From Mangrovicoccus algicola (GTDB taxonomy: Bacteria; Pseudomonadota; Alphaproteobacteria; Rhodobacterales; Rhodobacteraceae): DNA of 64,000 bases. The notes below the pieces were generated by a model, which was not told the origin of the DNA, did no database searches, and saw only the letters and a list, made by a program, of their open reading frames with translations. The DNA lies in contig NZ_JACVXA010000007.1 in NCBI RefSeq assembly GCF_014903745.1, positions 54,080 to 118,079 on the forward strand. Direction: 5' to 3'. This document shows, one piece after another, positions 26,412 to 35,814 of the stretch. Each line of letters opens with the position of its first letter. Position 1 is the stretch's first letter. The position numbers were made by a program, and so were the translations under genes.

Positions 26412-27338
26412 GTGAAACCAACCCCCATTCTCGCCGCGCTGGTCGCAGCGGGCTCTCTGGCCCTGCCCGCCGCCGCCGACGACCGCATTTCCATCGGCAC
26501 CGGCGGCACCGGCGGGCTGTTCTACGTGATCGGCGCCGGCATGGCCGAGGTCATCAACAGCCACATGGACGGCGCCTTCGCCCGCGCCGAAGTGACCGGC
26601 GCCTCGGTGGAGAACATACGCCGCGTCTCGGCCGGACAGCTGACCTTCGGCTTGTCCTCCTCCTCGACGCTCTACGAGGCGGCCAAGGGCGAGGGCCCCT
26701 TCGCCGACGGCGCGCAGCCGGTGGCGGGGCTGGCCTATCTCTACCCGGCCGCACTTCAGGTGGCGACGCTGGAAGACACCGGCATCGCGGGCTTCGAAGA
26801 CCTGGCGGGCAAGAAGATCAACCTGGGCCCGCCCGGATCGAATTCCGCCGTTCTGGCACAGCGCCTGCTGGAGGCCTATGGCGTCTTCGATCCCGAGAAC
26901 GTGCAGTTCCTGTCCTATGCCGAGGGCGTCACCGCGCTGGAGAACGGCATGGTCGACGCGATCGCGGTCCTGGCCGGGGCGCCCACCGCGGCGCTGATCG
27001 ACCTGGATGCGCGCAAGGACATGGTGATGCTGAGCCTCGATCAGGACAAGATCGCCGCCCTGTTCGAGACCTATCCCTTCTACAAGCCCTATGTCATCCC
27101 GGCGGGCACCTATGGCGACCAGACCACGGATGTCACGGTGGTCAACGACCCGGCCACCGCCTTCATCGGCGCCGATGCCGATCCGGCGATGGTCGAGGCG
27201 CTGACCGCCGCGATCTTCGACAATCTCGACGAGCTGGCCGGGGTGCATCCGCAGGCGGCGGAGATCACGCTCCGGACCGCGCCGGACACGCCGATCCCGC
27301 TGCATCCCGGCGCGGCGGCCTATTTCGCGGGCCACTGA
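26412..27338 (+). CDS. TAXI-family TRAP transporter substrate-binding protein
   Basis: 308 residues, GTG start preceded by AGGGAGGAACC. Signal peptide PILAALVAAGSLALPAAADD. The mature N-terminus RISIGTGGTGGLFYVIGAGM is the TAXI-family signature, and further family segments are GQLTFGLSSSSTLYEAAKG and INLGPPGSNSAVLAQRLLEAYG. It delivers a substrate to the fused TRAP permease encoded 37 bases downstream. TAXI ligands are often carboxylates such as glutamate, 2-oxoglutarate or aromatic acids; the LigI-like partner hints at a dicarboxylate from aromatic breakdown. Confidence 0.9.
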   Translation: MKPTPILAALVAAGSLALPAAADDRISIGTGGTGGLFYVIGAGMAEVINSHMDGAFARAEVTGASVENIRRVSAGQLTFGLSSSSTLYEAAKGEGPFADGAQPVAGLAYLYPAALQVATLEDTGIAGFEDLAGKKINLGPPGSNSAVLAQRLLEAYGVFDPENVQFLSYAEGVTALENGMVDAIAVLAGAPTAALIDLDARKDMVMLSLDQDKIAALFETYPFYKPYVIPAGTYGDQTTDVTVVNDPATAFIGADADPAMVEALTAAIFDNLDELAGVHPQAAEITLRTAPDTPIPLHPGAAAYFAGH

Positions 27339-27375
27339 GCCCGCGGCCTTTCCCCACGACCCCCAGGAGGACAGG

Positions 27376-29325
27376 GTGGATCTTTCAAGCATTCCCGGCA
27401 GGCTCGCCCTGCCGGGGGCCGGTGACGCGCGCCGTCCCCTGCCCCGGATCGCCGGCGCCCTCGTTGCGCTGCTTGCCGTCATTGCCACCTGGCTGGTGAT
27501 CGAGGGCGCCTATTTCGGCACGATCACCGCGCATGTGCTGCGCGCGCTGTTCTTCTCCGCCGTCGCCGCGGCGGGGCTGATCGGGGCGGGGGCGCTGGCC
27601 GAGGCGCGCTGGCTGCGCGCGCTGTGCTGGGTTCTTGTGCCTCTGGCGGTGCTGCCGGGGCTGGCGATCCAGGCGGAGTATACCGACATCGTCATGCGCG
27701 GCGCCATGTCGACCCCGCCCGACCTGTGGCGCTTTGCCGGGCTGATGGCGGCGCTTTACGTGCTGGTGCAGCGCCAGATCGGCTGGCCGCTGATCCTGCT
27801 GATGTCCGTCGCGCTGGCCTATGCCTGGTTCGGCTACCTGATCCCCGGGCGCTACGGCCATGGCGGCTACGGGCTGGACCGGCTCAGCTCGACGCTGATG
27901 CTGTCGACCGAGGGCGTCTATGGCGTGCCGATGGGCGTGGCGGTGGAATACATCTTCCTCTTCTCGCTGCTGGGCAACCTGCTGATGCGGGTCGGCACCG
28001 GCGAGGTCTTCGTCGATATCGCCCGCGGGCTGACCGGGCGGACCCGCGGCGGGCCGGGCCTCTCGGCGGCGCTGTCCTCGGCGCTGCTGGGCACGATCAA
28101 CGGCTCGGCGGTGGCCAATGTCGTCACCACCGGCACCTTCACCATCCCCTTGATGAAACGCGCGGGCTACTCGGCCAACCTGGCCGGGGCGATCGAGGCG
28201 GCCGCCTCCTCGGCCGGGCAGATCCTGCCCCCCGTCATGGGCGCCGCCGCCTTCCTGATGGCCGAGATCATCGGCATGCCCTACAGCCAGATCGCGCTGG
28301 CCGCGCTGGTGCCGGGGCTTCTGTATGTGCTGGCGCTGATGGTCGCGGTCTGGCTGGAGGCCGGGCGGCTGGGGCTGGAACCCGACCGCGAGGCGGGCTT
28401 CGCGCTCTTGCGCGAGACGCTGGCGAGACGCGGCTACCTGCTGCTGCCGCTGGTCGCGCTGGTGGGGTTCCTGATCGCGGGCTTCACCCCCACCCGCGCC
28501 GCGGTCCTGGCGATCATCGCGGGGCTCCTGCTGTCGCCCTGGCGGAAGGACAGCCGCTTCGGACCCGTCGGCGCGGTGCTGATCTGCCGCGACACGCTGC
28601 TGGCGGTGCTGCCCATCGTCGCCGCCGTGGCCGCGGCGGGCGTGGTGATCGGGGTGCTGAACCTGACCGGGCTGGGGCTGATGCTCTCGGGGCTGATCGT
28701 CGATCTGGGCGGCTCCTCGATCTGGGCGATCCTGGGGCTGACCGCGATCGTCGCCTTCCTTCTGGGCATGGGCCTGCCCACCTCGGCCTCCTACCTGCTG
28801 CTGGCGGTGCTGGTGGCGCCTGCGCTGACAAGGCTCGGCCTGCCGCCGATCGTGGCGCATATGTTCATCTTCTATTTCGGGCTGGTCTCGGCGATCACCC
28901 CGCCGGTGGCGCTGGCAGCCTATGCGGCGGCCTCGATCTCGGGCGGCTCGGCCAATGGCACGGCGGTGGAGTCGATCCGGCTGGGCTTCGTCAAGCTGCT
29001 GGTGCCGTTCCTCTTCGTCACCATGCCGGGGCTGCTGATGCTGGGCAGCCTGCCCGAGATCGTGCTGGCCATCCTCTTCGCCACCATCGGCACCGTGGCG
29101 CTGACCATTGCCATGGCGGGCTGGTTCCGCTCGCCGATGGCCCCGCTGGAACGGCTGGGCCTGGCAGCGGGCGCGCTCCTGACGCTGTGGCCCGCGGCAG
29201 TGACGGCGACCGATCCCGTCACGCTGGCCGCCCGTGCCATAGGCCTCGGCGCGGTGGCCCTCCTGCTGATCCGGCGCGGGCGCCATGCGCCCCGCCCCGC
29301 TGCAACCCTGTCCGAGGCGAATTGA
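27376..29325 (+). CDS. TRAP transporter fused permease (4TM-12TM)
   Basis: 649 residues, GTG start after CAGGAGGACAGG. The N-terminal part (residues 1-170) equals the small DctQ-like subunit and the rest the DctM-like subunit, the fused arrangement normal for TAXI systems. Signature segments are SALLGTINGSAVANVVTTGT, AAASSAGQILPPVMGAAAF and FLLGMGLPTSASYLLLAVL. It ends overlapping the LigI-like start by one base (TGATG), so the lactonase is translationally coupled to transport. Confidence 0.92.
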   Translation: MDLSSIPGRLALPGAGDARRPLPRIAGALVALLAVIATWLVIEGAYFGTITAHVLRALFFSAVAAAGLIGAGALAEARWLRALCWVLVPLAVLPGLAIQAEYTDIVMRGAMSTPPDLWRFAGLMAALYVLVQRQIGWPLILLMSVALAYAWFGYLIPGRYGHGGYGLDRLSSTLMLSTEGVYGVPMGVAVEYIFLFSLLGNLLMRVGTGEVFVDIARGLTGRTRGGPGLSAALSSALLGTINGSAVANVVTTGTFTIPLMKRAGYSANLAGAIEAAASSAGQILPPVMGAAAFLMAEIIGMPYSQIALAALVPGLLYVLALMVAVWLEAGRLGLEPDREAGFALLRETLARRGYLLLPLVALVGFLIAGFTPTRAAVLAIIAGLLLSPWRKDSRFGPVGAVLICRDTLLAVLPIVAAVAAAGVVIGVLNLTGLGLMLSGLIVDLGGSSIWAILGLTAIVAFLLGMGLPTSASYLLLAVLVAPALTRLGLPPIVAHMFIFYFGLVSAITPPVALAAYAAASISGGSANGTAVESIRLGFVKLLVPFLFVTMPGLLMLGSLPEIVLAILFATIGTVALTIAMAGWFRSPMAPLERLGLAAGALLTLWPAAVTATDPVTLAARAIGLGAVALLLIRRGRHAPRPAATLSEAN

Positions 29326-30194
29326 TGCGACACGACAACCTGCCCTTCCACCCCGATCCCTCGGTTCCGGCCCTGGCCCTGCCCGAGGGCGCCTGCGACG
29401 CCCATTGCCATGTCTTCGGCCCGGCGGCGCAATTCCCCTTCGCCCCCGAGCGGACCTATACCCCGGTCGATGCGCCCTGGGAGGTGCTCCAGGCCCTGCA
29501 TGCCCGGCTGGGCCTGCAGCGCACCGTTCTGGTCCAGGCCAGCTGCCACGGGCGCGACAATGCCGCGATGCTCGATGCCATCGCCCGCTCGGGCGGGACC
29601 TGCCGCGGCGTCGCCATGACCGGACCCGAGATCGGCGATGCCGAGCTGGACCGGCTGCATGCGGGCGGGGTGCGCGGGCTGCGCTTCAACTTCGTCACCC
29701 ATCTGGGCGCCGATGCCGATTTCGACGCGGTGGCCGGGCTCTGCGCGCGGATCGCGCCGCTGGGCTGGCATGCGGTGGTGCATTTCGACGCCGACCGGCT
29801 GGAGACCCTGGCGCCGGTGCTGAAGACGCTCGACCTGCCCCTGGTGATCGACCACATGGGCCGGGTCGATGCCTCGAAGGGCTTCGACCAGCCCGCCTGG
29901 GGGATGCTGCTGGACCTGATGGAGGATCCGCGCTTCTGGGTGAAGGTCTGCGGCGCCGAGCGGATCACCCGCGCGGGCCCGCCCTATGCCGATGCCGTGC
30001 CCTTCGCGCGCGAACTCGTCGCGCGCTTTCCCGACCGGGTGCTGTGGGGCACGGACTGGCCGCATCCCAATATCCGCAAGGACATGCCCGATGACGGGCT
30101 GCTGGTGGACCTGCTGGCAGAGATCGCGCCCGACCCCGCGGCGCTGCGCCGGCTGCTGGTGGAGAACCCCACGCGGCTCTACTGGGCGGACTGA
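29325..30194 (+). CDS. ligI: 2-pyrone-4,6-dicarboxylate lactonase-like amidohydrolase (LigI family)
   Basis: 289 residues of the amidohydrolase superfamily. DAHCHVFGP (His27, His29), then RTYTPVDAPWEVLQALHARL, VQASCHGRDNAAMLDA, GVRGLRFNFV, VIDHMGRVDASKGF and VLWGTDWPHPN closely follow the LigI pattern. LigI opens 2-pyrone-4,6-dicarboxylate in the protocatechuate/gallate 4,5-cleavage route and needs no metal. No other 4,5-cleavage gene (ligABCJK) is present, so the real substrate could be a related lactone taken up by the TAXI system. The 1-base overlap with the permease ties transport to hydrolysis. Confidence 0.7.
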   Translation: MRHDNLPFHPDPSVPALALPEGACDAHCHVFGPAAQFPFAPERTYTPVDAPWEVLQALHARLGLQRTVLVQASCHGRDNAAMLDAIARSGGTCRGVAMTGPEIGDAELDRLHAGGVRGLRFNFVTHLGADADFDAVAGLCARIAPLGWHAVVHFDADRLETLAPVLKTLDLPLVIDHMGRVDASKGFDQPAWGMLLDLMEDPRFWVKVCGAERITRAGPPYADAVPFARELVARFPDRVLWGTDWPHPNIRKDMPDDGLLVDLLAEIAPDPAALRRLLVENPTRLYWAD

Positions 30195-30201
30195 CCGGGG
30201 C

Positions 30202-30226
30202 GGGGCCCGCCATCCGGGCGGGCCCC
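30202..30226. terminator. Bidirectional hairpin between ligI-like and eutD
   Basis: A 10-bp perfect stem GGGGCCCGCC / GGCGGGCCCC with a 5-base loop fills the 38-base gap between two convergent genes. No T-tract is present, but position and stability suggest the end of both transcripts. Confidence 0.5.
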
Positions 30227-30232
30227 GTCACC

Positions 30233-31432
30233 TCAGTCCTTGATCAGCATCTTGCGCGGGATGTTGCAGAACACCTCGGGCGGGCCCTCCTCGGAAATCG
30301 CGATGGATTCCGTGGTCTCGTAGCCCCAGCTGTCCATCCACAGCCCGGTCATGAAATGGAAGGTCATCCCCGGCTGCAGCACGGTGCGGTCGCCGCGGCG
30401 GATCGACATCGTCCGCTCGCCCCAGTCGGGGGGATAGCTCAGCCCGATCGAATAGCCCGCGCGGTTGTCCTTCTGGATGCCGTGGCGTTCCAGCGCCGAG
30501 AAGAAGCCGATGGCGATGTCCTCGCAGGTATTGCCCGGCCGCGCGGCCTCGAGCCCGGCCTCCATCCCCTCCAGCACGGCCTGTTCGGCATCGAGGATAT
30601 GGCCCGGCGGCTTGCCCAGGTAGATCGTGCGCGACAGGGGCACGTGATAGCGCTGATAGCAGCCCGCGATCTCGAAGAAGGTGCCCTCGTCGGGCTTCAT
30701 CGGCAGGTCGTCCCAGGTCAGGTGCGGCGCGGCGGCATCCGGCCCGGAGGGCAGGAGCGGCACGATCGCCGGGTAGTCGCCGCCATGGCCCTCCCAGTCA
30801 TCATAGCGCAGGCCCGCATCGTAGATATCGGCCACCAGGTCGCATTTGCGGATGCCGACCTCGACCTTCTCGGCGATGCGGCGATGCATCCGTTCGACCA
30901 GCCGCGCGGCCGAGCGCATGTAATCCAGCTCCTTCTCGGATTTCACCGAACGCTGCCAGTTGATGAAGCCGGTCGCATCCTTGAAGGTCGCGTCGGGCAG
31001 CCCGGCGGTCAGCCGTTCATGGGCGCGCGCGGAATACCAGTAATTGTCCATCTCCACGCCGATATGGCCCTTGTCCCAGCCCATGTCCTTCAGCCGGGCG
31101 CAGAGATATTCCATCGGGTGTCGCTCGGTGGACTGCACGTAATGGTCGGGATAGCCGATCACCCGGTCGCGCTGCATCCAGACGGTGCGATAGGCGCCCT
31201 GCGCATCCTGGCCGCGGCCGAACCAGACGGGCGGCCCGTCCGGGCCCACGACCACGCATTGATGCACGTAGAAGGACCAGCCGCCATAGCCCGAGACCCA
31301 GGACATGTTGGAGGGGTCCGACAGGATCAGCATGTCGAAGCCCTCGCGCTCCATCCGGGCGCGGATCCTGACCAGCCGCTCCTCGTATTCGGCGGTGGTA
31401 TAGCGTTCCGGCGTTCTCTGCAGCTTGTTCAT
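30233..31432 (-). CDS. eutD: Ectoine hydrolase EutD (DoeA), M24 peptidase family
   Basis: 399 residues. The N-terminal creatinase-like domain (FDMLILSDPSNMSWVSGYGGW, then FYVHQCVVVG) and the C-terminal pita-bread domain (ARLVERMHRRIAEKVEVGIRK, FEIAGCYQRYHVPLSRTIYLG) match EutD/DoeA, which opens the ectoine ring in the cytoplasm to N-acetyl-2,4-diaminobutyrate. The typical five metal ligands of M24 enzymes are not all evident, as expected for this subgroup. It starts 4 bases after eutC and is last in the minus-strand operon. In Ruegeria pomeroyi the deacetylase gene eutE follows eutD, but here the next gene is a convergent lactonase. Confidence 0.88.
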   Translation of the reverse strand: MNKLQRTPERYTTAEYEERLVRIRARMEREGFDMLILSDPSNMSWVSGYGGWSFYVHQCVVVGPDGPPVWFGRGQDAQGAYRTVWMQRDRVIGYPDHYVQSTERHPMEYLCARLKDMGWDKGHIGVEMDNYWYSARAHERLTAGLPDATFKDATGFINWQRSVKSEKELDYMRSAARLVERMHRRIAEKVEVGIRKCDLVADIYDAGLRYDDWEGHGGDYPAIVPLLPSGPDAAAPHLTWDDLPMKPDEGTFFEIAGCYQRYHVPLSRTIYLGKPPGHILDAEQAVLEGMEAGLEAARPGNTCEDIAIGFFSALERHGIQKDNRAGYSIGLSYPPDWGERTMSIRRGDRTVLQPGMTFHFMTGLWMDSWGYETTESIAISEEGPPEVFCNIPRKMLIKD

Positions 31433-31436
31433 CGGT

Positions 31437-32402
31437 TCAGTCCTGATCAAGGGCGGCCAGCGCCCTGGTGGCAATCGCGGTATCCTGCACGCCGGTCCCG
31501 GTCAGGTCGGCGATGGTGATGTCCCCGGGCGCGCGGCGGCCCGGATGGCGCCCCGTGACCACATCGCCCAGTTCGGGAAGGGTCCCGTCATCGGCGATCG
31601 TCCCGGCCGCCAGCGCGGCGCGCAGCTCGCCCATCCTGCGGGTCTGGGCAAGCCTGTCGGCAACGTAGAGATCGGCGCGCCCGAGGCAAGCGGGATCCAG
31701 TTCGCCCTTGCCCGCCTGGTCGCTGCCCATGGCCGTCACATGCTGGCCCGGGCGCAGCCAGTCCGCCATCAGGATCGGCGCCGTCGCGGGGGTGGTGGTG
31801 ACGATGACATCGGCGAAACCCGCCGCCTCGGCCGGATCGGCGCAGGCCTCCACCCGCAGGTCCGGCCCGCTCATCTCGGCCGCCATCGCCCGCGCCCGGC
31901 CGGGATCGCGCGCCCAGACCAGCGCCCGCGTCACGGGACGCACCAGGCAGAGCGCCCGGAGCTGCATCCGCGCCTGCAGCCCGGCCCCGAAGATCGCCGC
32001 GCGCGACGCATCCGCCCGCGCCAGGTGCCGCGCCGCCACGCCGCCCGCGGCGGCGGTGCGCACATCGGTCAGATAGCCGTTATCCAGCAGGACCGCCTTC
32101 ACCCGGCCGGTCCGCGCCGAGAGCACCACCATCAGCCCCGAGGTGGAGGGCAGCCCCCGCGCGGGATTGTCGAAGAAGCCCGGCGAGATCTTGACCGCGA
32201 AGCCCGGCAGGCCCGGCACATAGGCGGTCTTCACGTCCACCTCGCCATTCACATCGGGCATGTGCATCGACAGCACCGGCGGCATCTCCACGCTGCCCCC
32301 GGCCAGGGCGGCGAAGGCCTGTTCGACCACCTCGACCGCCTGCAGGTCCAGCGCGACGCCCGCGCGCAGCTCGGCCTCGTGCAGGATGCGGATCTCGCTC
32401 AT
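31437..32402 (-). CDS. eutC: EutC, ornithine cyclodeaminase/mu-crystallin family protein
   Basis: 321 residues. Rossmann motif AAIFGAGLQARMQLRAL, substrate-side segments VDVKTAYVPGLPGFAVKIS and RGLPSTSGLMVVLSARTG, and C-terminal LGDVVTGRHPGR are typical of the family. In the ectoine gene clusters of marine alphaproteobacteria, EutABC are proposed to convert 5-hydroxyectoine to ectoine; the reaction of each is not separately established. The start overlaps the eutB stop by 4 bases. Confidence 0.85.
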   Translation of the reverse strand: MSEIRILHEAELRAGVALDLQAVEVVEQAFAALAGGSVEMPPVLSMHMPDVNGEVDVKTAYVPGLPGFAVKISPGFFDNPARGLPSTSGLMVVLSARTGRVKAVLLDNGYLTDVRTAAAGGVAARHLARADASRAAIFGAGLQARMQLRALCLVRPVTRALVWARDPGRARAMAAEMSGPDLRVEACADPAEAAGFADVIVTTTPATAPILMADWLRPGQHVTAMGSDQAGKGELDPACLGRADLYVADRLAQTRRMGELRAALAAGTIADDGTLPELGDVVTGRHPGRRAPGDITIADLTGTGVQDTAIATRALAALDQD

Positions 32403-33355
32403 CTTTCCCCCTTCAGGATGGCCGCGTGCAGCGCGGGATCGATATTTCCGCCCGACAGCAGCAGGACAAGCGGCCCGGCCCGGGCATCGAGCCTGCCCGC
32501 CAGCACCGCCGCCGCCCCGACCGCCGCGGCGCCCTCCACGGTCTCGCCCTCTTCCCGGGCCAGCCAGCGGATGCCCGCGGCGATCTCCGCCTCCTCCAGC
32601 AGGATCAGATCGTCCATCAGGTCGCGGCACATGGCGAAGGTCAGGCGATTTTCCAGGCCGATGCCGCCGCCCAGGCTGTCGGCCAGCGTCTCCAGCTCCT
32701 CGACATCGACGGGATGCCCGGCGGCAAGGCTGGCCGCCATGGCCGCGCCGCGCTCCATCGAGATGCCGATGATGCGGATATCGGGGCGCAGCGCCCTGGC
32801 CGCCGCCGCCACCCCCGCCAGCAGCCCACCCCCCGACAGGGGAATGGCGATCGCCGCCGCCTCCGGCAGATCCTCGAGGATCTCCAGCCCCAGCGTGCCC
32901 TGCCCGGCGATCACCGCCGCATCGTCGAAGGGCGGGACCAGCGCGAAGCCTTCCTCGCGCACCAGCCGCCGCGCCTCGTCGAAGGCCTCGTCCTGGCTGG
33001 CGCCGGTGATGCGCGCCTCGGCCCCCAGCGCCTCGATCGCGGCGATCTTGTTGGCCGGGACCAGCCGCGACATGCAGATCACCGCCGGGATCCCCAGCGC
33101 CCGCGCGGCATGGGCCAGCGCGCGGCCGTGATTGCCGGTGGAGGCGGTGGTGACCCCCGCGACCCGGCCCAGCCCGGCCGCCGCGTTGGACGCGCCGCGC
33201 AGCTTGAAGGCGCCGGTCTCCTGGTGATGCTCGCATTTCAGCCAGACCGGCCCGCCGGCCATGTCCGTCAGCCCCCGCGAGACCCGCAGCGGCGTGCGGC
33301 GGATCATCGGCGCGATGCGCGCGGCCGCCATGCGGATCTCGTCGAGCCCTACCAT
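32399..33355 (-). CDS. eutB: EutB, PLP-dependent threonine dehydratase-like enzyme
   Basis: 318 residues of PLP fold type II. The PLP lysine is Lys51 in ETGAFKLRGASN, and the phosphate-binding glycine loop is SGGGLLAG. The substrate-binding loop is TASTGNHGRALAHAARALG. Part of the proposed 5-hydroxyectoine-to-ectoine conversion, probably by dehydration. It overlaps eutA by 7 bases and eutC by 4 bases. Taken alone the sequence could be called threonine/serine dehydratase; the operon decides the call. Confidence 0.85.
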   Translation of the reverse strand: MVGLDEIRMAAARIAPMIRRTPLRVSRGLTDMAGGPVWLKCEHHQETGAFKLRGASNAAAGLGRVAGVTTASTGNHGRALAHAARALGIPAVICMSRLVPANKIAAIEALGAEARITGASQDEAFDEARRLVREEGFALVPPFDDAAVIAGQGTLGLEILEDLPEAAAIAIPLSGGGLLAGVAAAARALRPDIRIIGISMERGAAMAASLAAGHPVDVEELETLADSLGGGIGLENRLTFAMCRDLMDDLILLEEAEIAAGIRWLAREEGETVEGAAAVGAAAVLAGRLDARAGPLVLLLSGGNIDPALHAAILKGER

Positions 33356-34068
33356 CGCCGGTCTCCGAACAGCCGTCCCGGCCCCCGGCCCGCGACGCCC
33401 GCCGCTGCCAGCATCGCCCAGAAGGCCACCTGGTTTGAACTCAGCACCGGCTTGCCCAGGCGATCCTCGATCCGGTCGATCACGCCCACGGCCGGAAGCG
33501 CCGTGCAGGACAGGAACAGCGCCTCCGCATGCGGATGATCGGCGGCCAGCGCCGCCTCGATCACCGCCTCCGGCGTCAGCATCGCCATGTCGCGGTCATC
33601 GCGATGGCCCATCGAATGGCGGGCCAGCACCCGCAGCCCGCCCGCCTCCAGGTGATCGCCGACCAGGTCCGTGGTCTCGGGGATATAGGGGGTCAGAAGC
33701 GACAGCGACCCGATCCCCAGCGCGGCGCAGGCCCTGCGCGCCGCCGAAAGCGGCGAGGTCAGCGGCGCCCGCCCCCCGGCCAGCCGGTCCAGATCCGCCC
33801 CCAGCACGGCACTGGCGGAGGTGCAGCCGAAGATCATGCCATCAAGCGCGACGCCCGGCAGGATCAGCCCCGCCGCCTCGGCCAGGCGCGGCCCGGTCCG
33901 GCGCAGGTTCTCCGGCGTGGTCGGGTTGTCGAAGGCGATGCGCGTCACGTGCAGCTGCGTGCCCGGCGGCATCAGCCGCTGCGCATCGCCCTCGATCGTC
34001 ATGTCGGTGGCCAGGGCGATCAGACCGAAGCGCCGGACCGCGTCGCGGCGCAGCATGTCGGAGGTCAT
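33349..34068 (-). CDS. eutA: EutA, Asp/Glu racemase or maleate isomerase-like protein
   Basis: 239 residues. Two family cysteines are present: Cys82 in IFGCTSASAVLG and Cys188 in LFLSCTALPAV, as needed for the two-base mechanism of Asp/Glu racemase superfamily enzymes. The segment GIGSLSLLTPYIPETTDLV is typical of arylmalonate decarboxylase/maleate isomerase relatives. In hydroxyectoine clusters it stands at the head of eutABC and may adjust stereochemistry. It follows the universal stress gene by 3 bases. Confidence 0.82.
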   Translation of the reverse strand: MTSDMLRRDAVRRFGLIALATDMTIEGDAQRLMPPGTQLHVTRIAFDNPTTPENLRRTGPRLAEAAGLILPGVALDGMIFGCTSASAVLGADLDRLAGGRAPLTSPLSAARRACAALGIGSLSLLTPYIPETTDLVGDHLEAGGLRVLARHSMGHRDDRDMAMLTPEAVIEAALAADHPHAEALFLSCTALPAVGVIDRIEDRLGKPVLSSNQVAFWAMLAAAGVAGRGPGRLFGDRRW

Positions 34069-34071
34069 GGC

Positions 34072-34515
34072 TCAGATCACCAGGATCGGCGTGTCGGTCA
34101 GGCTGGTCACCTTGTGGCTGACCGAACCCAGCATGTAGCCCTCGGAGGATCCCAGCCCGCGCGAGCCCACGACGATCAGGTCGCATCCCTTCTCGCGGGC
34201 GAAGGCGACGATGGTGCGCGCATAATTGCCGCCCTTGATGAAGGCCTGCACCTTCTGCGCGCCCACCGCGCGGGCCCGGGCCTTGCCGGCCTCCGCCGCC
34301 TCGCGGGCATAGGCCCGCATCGTGTCATCCAGCCCGCGCCCGTCGACATCGGTGCCGCGCACCATCGACAGCGAGGCCTCCAGCATCGAGTGGTGCCGGT
34401 AGACCGTCAGCACCAGCATTTCCGCCCCGCTGAGCACCGCCAGTTCCGCCGCCTTGACCGTCGCGGCATCCGCGCCGCGCGACCCGTCATAGGCGACCAG
34501 TATCCGCTTGAACAT
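34072..34515 (-). CDS. usp: Universal stress protein of the ectoine TRAP operon
   Basis: 147 residues, single Usp domain. The N-terminus is MFKRILVAYDGSRGAD, and the ATP-binding signature GSRGLGSSEGYMLGSVSH fits G-2X-G-9X-G(S/T). A Usp gene directly downstream of the large TRAP permease is a known feature of ectoine TRAP operons (TeaD in Halomonas binds ATP and lowers transport). Gaps to both neighbours are 3-9 bases. Confidence 0.88.
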   Translation of the reverse strand: MFKRILVAYDGSRGADAATVKAAELAVLSGAEMLVLTVYRHHSMLEASLSMVRGTDVDGRGLDDTMRAYAREAAEAGKARARAVGAQKVQAFIKGGNYARTIVAFAREKGCDLIVVGSRGLGSSEGYMLGSVSHKVTSLTDTPILVI

Positions 34516-34524
34516 CGCCTTGCC

Positions 34525-35811
34525 TCACTTGTCGAATGCCAGGTCGCGCAGGAAAAGCGCGATCTGCGGGAAGAAGATCAGCAGCACCGCCACGCTCAGC
34601 AGCATCAGGATGAAGGGCGGCGTGCCCTTGACGACCTCGGCATAGGGCCGCTTGAACACGGCGATGGCCGTGAAGATGTCGCAGCCGAAGGGCGGCGTGG
34701 CGCTGCCGATGGCGACCTGCAGCGTGATGATCGTGCCCACCAGCACCGGGTCGAGCCCCACCGAATCCACCACCGGCGCGAAGATCGGCACCAGGATCAG
34801 GATCACCACGATCGGATCGACGAACATGCAGCCCACGAAGAAGGCGATGGAGATGGTGAACAGCACCCCGTACTGCCCCATCTCGTCGATGCCGATGCCG
34901 CCCAGCACCTGCTGGGGGATCTGGGCAAAGCTGATGACATAGGAAAACGCCGCGCCCGCCCCCACGAGGATGAAGACCACGGCGGTGATCAGGCCGGTGG
35001 ATTTCGCGGTGGCATAGAGCTGTTTCACCGACATCTCGCGGAAGACGACCATTTCCAGGATCAGCGCGTAGAGCACGCAGGCCGCCGCCGCCTCGGTGGG
35101 CGAGAAGATGCCGCCATAGATGCCGCCGACGATGATCACCGGAAAGCCCAGCGGCCACAGCGCGCGGCGCATCGCGCGGCCGCGCTCGGGCCAGGAGGCC
35201 CTGGGTTCGGTCGGCACGTCATGGCGGCGGGCATAGAGCCAGGAATAGATCGAGAAGAGCACGAGGATCAGCACCCCCGGCCCGATCCCGGCGATGAACA
35301 GTTCCGAAATCGATGTGCCCGAGACCACGCCGTAGATGATCATGCCGATCGAGGGCGGGATCAGGAAGGCGATGTCGGAGGCATTGACGATCAGCGCCAG
35401 AGAGAAGCTGTCGCCATATCCCGCCCGCAGCATCCGCGGCCGCAGCGGGCCGCCCACCGCGACCACCGTCGCCTGGGTGGATCCCGAAACCGCGCCGAAC
35501 AGCGTGCAGGCCGCGGCGGTGGACACGGCCAGCCCGCCCTTGAGATGGCCGACGAAGGCCATCACCAGGTCGATCAGCCGGCTGGCGGATTGTCCGCGGG
35601 TCATGATGTCGGCGGCGAAGATGAACATCGGCACCGCGATCAGGCTGGCGGGACGGATGCCGCCCAGGATCTGCTGGACCATGGTATCCAGCTGGCCCAT
35701 CCCGCCGAACAGCGCGACGAACCCGATCAGCGACCCGGCGATCAGCGGGATCATCATGGGAAACCCGGCCAGAAGCAGCAGGATCATGGTACCGAAAATG
35801 GCGAGGGTCAT
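34525..35811 (-). CDS. uehC: Ectoine/hydroxyectoine TRAP transporter large permease UehC
   Basis: 428 residues, DctM family, about 12 TM helices. Typical segments are GGIRPASLIAVPMFIFAADIM, AACTLFGAVSGSTQATVVAVG, FLIPPSIGMIIYGVVSGTS and GSATPPFGCDIFTAIAVF. It carries sodium-coupled uptake together with the small subunit and the binding protein. It starts 3 bases after uehB. Confidence 0.9.
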   Translation of the reverse strand: MTLAIFGTMILLLLAGFPMMIPLIAGSLIGFVALFGGMGQLDTMVQQILGGIRPASLIAVPMFIFAADIMTRGQSASRLIDLVMAFVGHLKGGLAVSTAAACTLFGAVSGSTQATVVAVGGPLRPRMLRAGYGDSFSLALIVNASDIAFLIPPSIGMIIYGVVSGTSISELFIAGIGPGVLILVLFSIYSWLYARRHDVPTEPRASWPERGRAMRRALWPLGFPVIIVGGIYGGIFSPTEAAAACVLYALILEMVVFREMSVKQLYATAKSTGLITAVVFILVGAGAAFSYVISFAQIPQQVLGGIGIDEMGQYGVLFTISIAFFVGCMFVDPIVVILILVPIFAPVVDSVGLDPVLVGTIITLQVAIGSATPPFGCDIFTAIAVFKRPYAEVVKGTPPFILMLLSVAVLLIFFPQIALFLRDLAFDK

Positions 35812-35814
35812 GGC

